From positions 2,622 to 7,905 of the forward strand of contig DITI01000057.1 of assembly GCA_002422765.1 (NCBI GenBank): a stretch of DNA of 5,284 bases, read 5' to 3'. Positions 1 to 4,897 of the stretch are shown in pieces (the stretch's first letter is position 1; each line of letters begins with the position of its first letter). This DNA is from Candidatus Pacebacteria bacterium UBA6188 (GTDB taxonomy: Bacteria; Patescibacteriota; Microgenomatia; UBA1400; PJMF01). A program made the translations under genes and the position numbers. Under the pieces are notes generated by a model that was not told the DNA's origin, did no database searches, and was given only the letters and a program-made list of their open reading frames with translations.

Positions 1-27
1 GAGAGTTTTTTTGTTTAAAAAAATGTT

Positions 28-33
28 TATAAT
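28..33 (+). promoter_or_regulatory. Probable -10 box for the PAP2 phosphatase gene
   Basis: A perfect TATAAT lies 8 bases before the ATG at 42, behind T- and A-tracts (6-12 and 17-23) that could act as an AT-rich upstream element. No good -35 hexamer is visible at normal spacing. Transcription starting 6-8 bases downstream of the box would begin at or next to the start codon, giving a leaderless or nearly leaderless mRNA. This agrees with the absence of a Shine-Dalgarno sequence. The region is AT-rich, so a chance match is possible. Confidence 0.45.
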
Positions 34-41
34 CTAAAACT

Positions 42-593
42 ATGAATTGGCTAGTTTTTTTCAGTGTTCTATCTTTTGGAGGTTATTTTTTTACCAATAA
101 AAAACCTTTCACCTACAGCTTAAAGACTGAAGTTGATCGCAAAATTAAAGCTGTCCCAATTTTTGTCATTCCTTACGTCCTGTTTTTTCCATACATAATT
201 TTCACTTTTTTTTATCTTGATCAAGGAATGAAAGATGTTTTTGCCACAAGCCTAATCATTTGTAATTTAGCTGCTACAATTTTTTGGTATCTGATTCCCA
301 ATGGCGTAGTGAGAGAAGTAATTTCGAGTGAGAGTTTTTTTGCCAAACTCATCAATTTCATCTATAGAAATGATGGCGATACTAACGGTTTTCCCTCTGG
401 ACATGTTTTTGTGAGCTTGATTTGTAGTTATTATTTGGCCTTAGCGACACCGTCTTTAGCTCTTCTTTATTGGACTGTTGGTTCAACTATTTCTGTTTCC
501 ACCGTTTTTACCAAACAACACTATCTTTTAGATATTTTGGGAGGACTGATTTTTGCTGGTCTAGCCATTAGCTCTAGCCAATTATTTTTCTAA
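42..593 (+). CDS. PAP2-superfamily membrane phosphatase (lipid phosphatase/phosphotransferase-like)
   Basis: This 183-residue polytopic membrane protein probably removes or transfers a phosphate group on a lipid-linked or other membrane substrate. Hydrophobic segments appear near residues 1-17, 39-59, 66-86, 122-137, 138-156 and 164-183. Two catalytic motifs of the PAP2 superfamily are visible: FPSGH at 117-121 and TKQHYLLD at 157-164, in which His160 would be the nucleophile and Asp164 its partner. The usual first motif (KxxxxxxRP) is not recognisable. That pattern, with the KQHYxxD form of the last motif, resembles the inositolphosphotransferase-like PAP2 branch. The start is the ATG 8 bases after a TATAAT box, and no Shine-Dalgarno is present. 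The 3' end overlaps the convergent reductase gene by 12 bases. The family call is fairly secure; the substrate is unknown, with undecaprenyl or phosphatidyl phosphates as possibilities. Confidence 0.8.
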   Translation: MNWLVFFSVLSFGGYFFTNKKPFTYSLKTEVDRKIKAVPIFVIPYVLFFPYIIFTFFYLDQGMKDVFATSLIICNLAATIFWYLIPNGVVREVISSESFFAKLINFIYRNDGDTNGFPSGHVFVSLICSYYLALATPSLALLYWTVGSTISVSTVFTKQHYLLDILGGLIFAGLAISSSQLFF

Positions 594-1121
594 AATTCTC
601 TTGTAAAAAAAGACCGTCGTGCCGGCTTCGTTCAATTTTTCTTGTTTCATTAAAGAAAATTTTTGTTCTAGTCGCTCTGCAAAAAGTTTGATTCCTTGCC
701 CAAAAACATAGGGCTCAACTGTGAGCACCAACTCATCAACCAGATCTTGTTGCATAAATAAAGTGTAGATAGCCGAGCCACCGCACAAAGCCACTTCTTT
801 AACACCTTGTTCAGCTAACTCACTAAGAATTTCCTCTGGACTTTCTCCAGTAAAAATTAAGTTAGGGTCTTGGAACTCTGAGTATTTTTCTTGGCGACTA
901 GTCATCACAATCATTCGACGTTCTGGTAAAGCACGTTTGATAGTTTCAAAAGTTTTGGAACCAAGAATCATGGTGCCAATGGCCTTACTTTGGCGAGTAA
1001 AAAACTGCCAATCTTCCTTGCTAGTCCAAGTGGTTGAAGGCAAGGCTTCTTTATCAGCCGGCGCAATAAAACCATCAATACTCATCGCTGCAATCAAAGT
1101 TACTTTGGGTCTAGTTGTCAT
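582..1121 (-). CDS. folA: Dihydrofolate reductase
   Basis: This 179-residue cytosolic enzyme should reduce dihydrofolate to tetrahydrofolate with a nicotinamide cofactor, recycling the product of thymidylate synthase. It opens with the classic strand LIAAMSIDGFIA (9-20). Aligned by eye to E. coli DHFR, Trp32 and Asp37 match Trp22 and the catalytic Asp27, and Arg68 in LPERR matches Arg57, which holds the glutamate carboxylate. GSKTFE (54-59) and CGGSAIY (113-119) match the cofactor-binding GRHTWE and GGGRVY segments. Two arginines that contact the NADPH 2'-phosphate in E. coli (Arg44, Arg98) are Ser55 and Ala117 here. The C-terminal half (DELVLTVEPYVFGQGIKLF) also resembles RibD C-terminal reductases, but retention of Asp37 and Arg68 favours a true DHFR. 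An upstream ATG at 1151 was rejected because AGGAGG sits 8 bases before the ATG at 1121. The gene starts inside the end of the ligase gene (11-base overlap), so it is the last gene of that operon. Confidence 0.87.
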   Translation of the reverse strand: MTTRPKVTLIAAMSIDGFIAPADKEALPSTTWTSKEDWQFFTRQSKAIGTMILGSKTFETIKRALPERRMIVMTSRQEKYSEFQDPNLIFTGESPEEILSELAEQGVKEVALCGGSAIYTLFMQQDLVDELVLTVEPYVFGQGIKLFAERLEQKFSLMKQEKLNEAGTTVFFYKRILEK

Positions 1122-1932
1122 TATGAGAACCTCCTTTTTGCCACTTAGCATTATTTAGTAATGGTGCATAAGCGTCGTCTTCCAAAGAAATCTTATTATT
1201 TATCAACTCTTCTACACTTGGCTCATGATCGACAAACTGGACTTTATCTAAATCGCTGATAAGCGCTAAAGGCGTCATCTCGCCCACCTCACCCATGACA
1301 AAGGTAGCCGTCACTCCCAAAGCTTCGGCGGCATTGACTTGCACCATGTGAATTTCGCGACCAAAGAGATCTTTTTGTCCAATGTGGTTGTTCAAACCCT
1401 TAAAACCGCAGTAAGCTAGAGTTGTGCCCACTACTCCCCAACGCAAGGGAAAAGAACGGCTGTCAGTACTAATGACGCCAAAATTTTGCAAATGGTGTTT
1501 GTTGCGTAGATGCTGCCAAACTTGATTTAAAGTTAATTGCAAGTTTTCTGGCCAAAGAACAAAACATTCTTCACCTTCTAGATTGGCGTTGGACTCATCA
1601 ATACCTGCATTAACCGCTAAAGTTGAATCTTTGATTGTTAACATTAAGTCATACTTAGAAGAATGTGGGTCGGTGTAGAGCTCAGTTTCTTGTTGAACTA
1701 GAGCGTGTTTTTCCGCACGCGCCTGTTCTTTAGAAAAACCTTGCGCCTCACTCTGCTTTTTGGCCACCAAACGCCCCTGACAATAACTAATAATTTTGGA
1801 GCTGATAGCTAAAACTGAGTTTTCAGGCAATTTACCTTGTAGTTTGGAGTCCACCGTAATAGCTTCATCAATCACTTGTAAAAGATTGTCATGAAATTTA
1901 ACTAAACGAGTGCGAACTGAGTGAGCTTGCAT
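1111..1932 (-). CDS. CofE-like gamma-glutamyl ligase, probably folate-directed (FolC2-type)
   Basis: This 273-residue protein belongs to the coenzyme F420-0:L-glutamate ligase family (CofE, COG1478), which adds glutamate through a gamma-linkage using a nucleoside triphosphate and divalent metal. Family hallmarks appear in order: a start resembling QAIKTRxV (residues 3-11), AISSKIIS (42-49), NAGIDESN (108-115), STDSRSFPLRWG (155-166, where CofE usually has SDTxGRPxRxG), KDLFGRE (187-193) and MGEVGE (213-218). Asp112 and Asp157 probably bind metal. No F420 biosynthesis gene is visible here. Its neighbours are dihydrofolate reductase and thymidylate synthase, and related proteins in Chlamydia have been proposed to replace folylpolyglutamate synthase FolC. 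Folate glutamylation is therefore the preferred inference. It starts 3 bases after the histidine phosphatase stop, with no clear Shine-Dalgarno, so translational coupling is likely. The family is secure; the substrate is not. Confidence 0.82.
   Translation of the reverse strand: MQAHSVRTRLVKFHDNLLQVIDEAITVDSKLQGKLPENSVLAISSKIISYCQGRLVAKKQSEAQGFSKEQARAEKHALVQQETELYTDPHSSKYDLMLTIKDSTLAVNAGIDESNANLEGEECFVLWPENLQLTLNQVWQHLRNKHHLQNFGVISTDSRSFPLRWGVVGTTLAYCGFKGLNNHIGQKDLFGREIHMVQVNAAEALGVTATFVMGEVGEMTPLALISDLDKVQFVDHEPSVEELINNKISLEDDAYAPLLNNAKWQKGGSHNDN
1130..1135 (-). promoter_or_regulatory. Strong Shine-Dalgarno for the dihydrofolate reductase gene
   Basis: A perfect AGGAGG (followed by T) lies 8 bases before the ATG at 1121, inside the last codons of the CofE-like ligase gene, where it encodes part of Lys-Gly-Gly. 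It fixes the reductase start over the in-frame ATG at 1151. It is the only strong ribosome binding site seen in this window. Confidence 0.85.
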
Positions 1933-1935
1933 AAT

Positions 1936-2517
1936 TTATTTGAGATGACTAGTAGAGTTATAATATATTTCTTGATAAGTGCCATCCAAAGCAATCTCGA
2001 AAATACTCAAGCTGGTGTTGCCTAATTTTTCCATTGCCAACATTTCTTCATAATTTTTACCAAAAATTTGAGCAATAATTAACTGACCAATGCCTCCATG
2101 ACAAACTAATAAGACTGTCTCTTTCTCATGTTTGACAAGCAGATCTTGTAAAATTTTTTTAGCACGGGCAAAAAAAGCTGCTTTAGATTCACCCTGCTTT
2201 GGTTCCACGTCTAAACCGCTTCCCGCTTGCAATTCTTGCCTAGTTTTACCAGTTAATTCTCCAAAATCTCTTTCTCTTAATTCCTCGGTAAAAACTAGTT
2301 TTTTATCATGATGATAAGCCATAATTTCTTGAGTTGTGTCTACCACCCTTTTTAAATCACTTGAATAAATAACATCAAAATACTCATCCTTTAACCTGTG
2401 AGCCAAAGCTTTAGCTTGCTCAATCCCTTCCTTGGATAGTTGACCTGGCATATGACCCTGTAAAATGCCTAGCTTGTTCTCCTCTGTTTCGCCGTGACGG
2501 GTGATAAAAAGTTTCAT
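1936..2517 (-). CDS. Histidine phosphatase family protein (phosphoglycerate mutase-like)
   Basis: This 193-residue soluble enzyme should remove phosphate from a small metabolite through a phosphohistidine intermediate. TRHGET (6-11) carries the nucleophile His8 flanked by Arg7. YSSDLKRVVDT (51-61) supplies Arg57, ELRERDFGELTG (79-90) supplies the acid Glu82, and VCHGG (138-142) supplies the second catalytic His140. Length and motifs match the CobC/alpha-ribazole phosphatase and broad-specificity phosphatase branch rather than true glycolytic mutases, which are longer. The start is the ATG at 2517; a GTG two codons upstream (2523) is less likely because a TATAAT box ends only one base before it. 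This is the first gene of the operon with the ligase and dihydrofolate reductase. A role in dephosphorylating a folate or nucleotide intermediate is possible from context, but nothing in the sequence shows the substrate. Confidence 0.87.
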   Translation of the reverse strand: MKLFITRHGETEENKLGILQGHMPGQLSKEGIEQAKALAHRLKDEYFDVIYSSDLKRVVDTTQEIMAYHHDKKLVFTEELRERDFGELTGKTRQELQAGSGLDVEPKQGESKAAFFARAKKILQDLLVKHEKETVLLVCHGGIGQLIIAQIFGKNYEEMLAMEKLGNTSLSIFEIALDGTYQEIYYNSTSHLK

Positions 2518-2524
2518 AATCACA

Positions 2525-2530
2525 ATTATA
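2525..2530 (-). promoter_or_regulatory. Probable -10 box of the phosphatase-ligase-reductase operon
   Basis: A perfect TATAAT reads on the minus strand 7 bases before the ATG at 2517. No recognisable -35 hexamer lies 16-18 bases upstream. The spacing would start transcription at or next to the start codon, implying a leaderless mRNA, the same arrangement seen before the gene at 42. Confidence 0.45.
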
Positions 2531-2535
2531 CATCA

Positions 2536-2568
2536 GTAACACTTGCCTTCCCCGCCTACAATTGTTAC
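2536..2568. repeat. Imperfect inverted repeat in the divergent promoter region
   Basis: GTAACACTTG at 2536-2545 and CAATTGTTAC at 2559-2568 are inverted copies matching at 9 of 10 positions, separated by 13 bases. Arm centres are 23 bases apart, about two helical turns, which suits a dimeric regulator binding one face of the DNA. The right arm overlaps the candidate plus-strand -10 box and the left arm lies just upstream of the minus-strand box. It may be an operator controlling both directions, or chance in a short spacer. Confidence 0.4.
2557..2562 (+). promoter_or_regulatory. Candidate -10 box for the thymidylate synthase-HIT pair
   Basis: TACAAT matches the -10 consensus at 5 of 6 positions and lies 19 bases before the ATG at 2582. 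No convincing -35 is visible at normal spacing. An alternative, weaker box (TACATT, 2566-2571) is 10 bases from the ATG. No Shine-Dalgarno precedes the gene. The assignment is weak. Confidence 0.28.
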
Positions 2569-2581
2569 ATTAAGCCTTATC

Positions 2582-3454
2582 ATGTCCCATCAACTTTCCC
2601 CCTACCAGAATCTACTAAAAGAAGTCTTGGAAACCGGCAGTCGTGGCGAGAGCCAACAAGAAATTGATACCATCAGCAAAATCGCTCCTGCTCCTCTACG
2701 TTTTAAGCTCTCAGAAGGTTTTCCCATTATTACTGAACGCAAAATCAGTGAAAAAATGTGGAAAGGTGCAATTGGAGAAATCATTGGCTTTATTAACGGC
2801 GCTCGCACTCAAGCAGAGTTAGAAATCTATGGTTGCCACTGGTGGAAAGCTTGGGTTACAGAGGCTAAATGTCACAAGAGAGGTTTGGAAACTGGCGACC
2901 TCGGCCCCGGCTCTTATGGTGCAGCTTTTCATGATTTTCCAACTGCTGATGGTGGGACTTTCAACCAATTCAAAGAAATCATTGAGCAGATTCAAGAATT
3001 TCCTCATCTCAAAACTCACTTCATTAGTCCATGGATTCCCCAATACACTATTCGAGGTACTGGCAAACAGCAAAAAGTCGTGGTTTGTCCTTGTCATGGT
3101 TGGATTCACATCCGCGTCATTGATGGCAAATTGACCCTGCACATGTTCCAGCGCAGTAGTGACGTGCCGATCGGCTTGCCGGCCAATTTGGCTCAGTACG
3201 CTGCTCTGACGATGATGATTGCTGAGGTAACTGGTTATGAGGCTTATGAATACGTGCACAGTTTCTCTGATGCTCATATTTTTGTCGACCAAGTTGAACA
3301 TGTCAAAGAATTAATCTCTAGAGAAACAAGACCATTACCAAAAATGATTCTTAAAAACAAGAAAAAAAATCTTTTTGACTACCGCATCGAAGACTTTGAG
3401 TTAGTTGATTACAACCCTCACAAAGGCATGTGGGATATTCCAGTGGCAGTTTAA
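2582..3454 (+). CDS. thyA: Thymidylate synthase (divergent ThyA-type)
   Basis: This 290-residue cytosolic enzyme should methylate dUMP to dTMP using methylene-tetrahydrofolate and release dihydrofolate. ThyA landmarks appear in order: GFPIIT (46-51), GEIIGFINGARTQAEL (65-80) with Glu66 matching E. coli Glu58, Trp88 and Trp91, GDLGPGSYG (105-113), the nucleophile Cys171 in PCHGW, QRSSDVPIGLPANLAQY (190-206), SFSDAHIFVDQVEHV (227-241) and a PVAV C-terminus (287-290). Asn202 matches E. coli Asn177, which selects dUMP over dCMP and argues against a dCMP hydroxymethylase. Three of the four phosphate-binding arginines are not conserved: the RTGTG segment is missing, and the RR pair before SAW is Lys144-Thr145. 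Arg191 and Ser192 remain. Codon 1 is taken as the ATG at 2582; a TTG at 2543 would add 13 proline-rich residues with no family match and would lie upstream of the candidate promoter. The HIT gene follows after 2 bases. Confidence 0.88.
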   Translation: MSHQLSPYQNLLKEVLETGSRGESQQEIDTISKIAPAPLRFKLSEGFPIITERKISEKMWKGAIGEIIGFINGARTQAELEIYGCHWWKAWVTEAKCHKRGLETGDLGPGSYGAAFHDFPTADGGTFNQFKEIIEQIQEFPHLKTHFISPWIPQYTIRGTGKQQKVVVCPCHGWIHIRVIDGKLTLHMFQRSSDVPIGLPANLAQYAALTMMIAEVTGYEAYEYVHSFSDAHIFVDQVEHVKELISRETRPLPKMILKNKKKNLFDYRIEDFELVDYNPHKGMWDIPVAV

Positions 3455-3456
3455 GT

Positions 3457-3927
3457 ATGACAAAAAATAAAAATGATTTTATTAATCTGAATAATGCTCG
3501 CGAAGATGAACAAATCGAAGTGATGCAAAAAATCGCCACGCAAGATCATTGTCCATTTTGCAGTGAAAATCTGCGTCTTTATCACCAACAGCCCACTCTT
3601 AAAGAAGGTAAATATTGGTTGGTCACCAAAAACCAATGGCCTTATAAGCACACAAAACACCATTTGCTTTTGATCTACAAAAGCCACGCTACCAAGCTAG
3701 CTGAACTTGAAGCAGAGGCTGGAGCTGAACTTTTTGCCATAATTAAAGAATTAGAACAGGAATTGGCTTTGGAAGGTGGCGGGCTCGCCTTAAGATTTGG
3801 TGACACCGACTTCTCTGCCGGCACAGTTAATCATCTACACGTGCAACTCATTGTCCCAGACGCCATGGCAAAAGACTTTGAACCAGTGCGAGTAAAGTTG
3901 GGCTTACAGTGGGAAAAGAGAAAATAA
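3457..3927 (+). CDS. HIT-family protein with an HxHxQ active site
   Basis: This 156-residue protein belongs to the histidine triad superfamily of nucleotide hydrolases and transferases. A CPFC pair (32-35) resembles the zinc-binding cysteines of bacterial HIT proteins, with His65, His68 or His69 as possible further ligands. The catalytic segment is TVNHLHVQLIVP (123-134). The middle His128 would be the nucleophile, and the third histidine of the usual HxHxH is Gln130. HxHxQ is typical of the transferase/phosphorylase branch (GalT, Ap4A phosphorylase) rather than HINT/FHIT hydrolases. The region LAELEAEAGAELFAIIKELE (81-100) is the usual helix. The first 27 residues are charged and without family signal. 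The ATG at 3457 is chosen because it follows the thymidylate synthase stop by 2 bases; an in-frame ATG at 3430 lies inside that gene. Co-transcription suggests nucleotide metabolism, but the substrate is unknown. Confidence 0.85.
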   Translation: MTKNKNDFINLNNAREDEQIEVMQKIATQDHCPFCSENLRLYHQQPTLKEGKYWLVTKNQWPYKHTKHHLLLIYKSHATKLAELEAEAGAELFAIIKELEQELALEGGGLALRFGDTDFSAGTVNHLHVQLIVPDAMAKDFEPVRVKLGLQWEKRK

Positions 3928-3940
3928 GTTTAGAAACAGC

Positions 3941-4888
3941 TTAAAGCACGTAGCAATCTTTAACTTTAGATCTGGCTTGCTCAAGTTTTTCAATTTCTTT
4001 AAATTCATCTTTGTCGAATTTGACTAAGATCACTTCAACTCCGAAGCTCTTGAGAATTTCCAAACCATCCAAAACTGCATAACCTTTGGCGTAATAAACT
4101 CTTTTGATCCCAGCAACAGCAATCTGCTTGGCACAAACTGGACAAGGAAAAGTAGTGACGAACATTTCCGATCCAGATAAAGCCAGACCTTTTTTGGCAG
4201 CCAAAGCAATCAGGTTGGCCTCAGCATGAATTGAGCTACTAAAATCAGCGCCCACTCCAGAAGTGAAAGAAATCCGCGGATCACCATTCTTGTATTGTTG
4301 ATCTGGACTAGGTAAATGTTGGTTGGAACCAGATAAAATCACTTGTCCATCTCTGACGATGGCACTGCCCACATGACGCCACCAATCACTACTATGACCT
4401 GCTACCTTAAAGGCTTGGGTCATCATTTGACGGGCAAAATCATCTTGAGTTATTACCACATCAGGATCAACTTCTTTTTGCTCGCTCATTAGATTTTTAT
4501 CCCAACGTAAAAAAATTGGTTCAAAGATTTTTTCTTCCACACTGGCGAAAAAATGTTCTGCCAAAAAATGACCGACATCATCATTAGTAAAAATAAATTG
4601 AATTTTTTCGGGTGCCAAAGCAGTGGTTTTATAAGAGTAAATAATTTGATCTATTTCATCAACTTTAATTGATTTGACAACATTAAATATGTTCCATGAT
4701 TTGATGGCTGTTACCGCTTGATCTACGTCCAAAACCCGAATATCTTTTTTGAGATATTCCAGCTCTTCAAAAGCCAAAAGCTCTTCTCTACTGATTAAAT
4801 ATAGTTGCGCTCCGGCATATTTGGCGAAAAATTCTTCATAGCCACGATGTAAAACTGGCACATAAGCAAAAACAATTTGTTTATTCAT
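3941..4888 (-). CDS. Deoxycytidylate deaminase-like protein with an unassigned N-terminal domain
   Basis: The 315-residue protein has two parts. Residues about 150-290 form a zinc-dependent deaminase of the dCMP deaminase/ComE family. HAEAN (221-225) provides the zinc ligand His221 and proton shuttle Glu223, PCPVC (248-252) provides Cys249 and Cys252, and AGIKRVYYAKGY (259-270) and LKSFGVEV (279-286) follow as in dCMP deaminases. The likely reaction is dCMP to dUMP, feeding the thymidylate synthase encoded nearby. Deaminases of this family are commonly about 150-180 residues, so the first 140 or so residues are an extension. It begins KQIVFAYVPVLHRGYEEFF (3-21), looks alpha/beta, and has no sure family. 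A charged tail ends in CYVL. The ATG at 4888 is chosen; an in-frame TTG at 4897 directly abuts the upstream stop. No good Shine-Dalgarno is seen. Another nucleotide or base could be the substrate. Confidence 0.83.
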   Translation of the reverse strand: MNKQIVFAYVPVLHRGYEEFFAKYAGAQLYLISREELLAFEELEYLKKDIRVLDVDQAVTAIKSWNIFNVVKSIKVDEIDQIIYSYKTTALAPEKIQFIFTNDDVGHFLAEHFFASVEEKIFEPIFLRWDKNLMSEQKEVDPDVVITQDDFARQMMTQAFKVAGHSSDWWRHVGSAIVRDGQVILSGSNQHLPSPDQQYKNGDPRISFTSGVGADFSSSIHAEANLIALAAKKGLALSGSEMFVTTFPCPVCAKQIAVAGIKRVYYAKGYAVLDGLEILKSFGVEVILVKFDKDEFKEIEKLEQARSKVKDCYVL

Positions 4889-4897
4889 AGAATTCAA

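Noticed and set aside
330..342. Second copy of the 13-base string GAGAGTTTTTTTG also present at 1-13
   Set aside because: Most of it is a T-run in AT-rich DNA, one copy is inside coding sequence, and no further copies or flanking similarity are seen.
561..580. Direct repeat CTAGCCA (561-567 and 574-580) near the convergent gene ends
   Set aside because: It is short, lies inside the PAP2 coding region, and does not form a terminator-like hairpin with a U-tract.
937..1158. 73-codon plus-strand open frame opposite the dihydrofolate reductase start
   Set aside because: It is antisense to conserved reductase motifs and to the end of the ligase gene, with no independent coding evidence.
2543..2581. 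TTG-initiated N-terminal extension of thymidylate synthase
   Set aside because: The 13 added residues have no family match, and the TTG sits in the inverted repeat and promoter region. The ATG at 2582 gives a normal ThyA start.
2829..3134. 101-codon plus-strand open frame overlapping thymidylate synthase
   Set aside because: It is a different frame of the same DNA and shows no family signal; the ThyA frame explains the region fully.
2819..3301. 160-codon open frame on the minus strand inside the thymidylate synthase gene
   Set aside because: It lies wholly antisense to a gene with clear ThyA motifs, shows no recognisable domain, and has no promoter or ribosome binding site. It is a frame shadow.
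3451..3687. 78-codon minus-strand open frame opposite the HIT gene
   Set aside because: It is antisense to the HIT gene, hydrophobic by base composition only, and lacks a ribosome binding site or domain.
3928..3940. Possible bidirectional terminator between the convergent HIT and deaminase genes (GTTTAGAAAC)
   Set aside because: The stem would be only 4 bases of AT-rich pairing with a 2-base loop, too weak to call.
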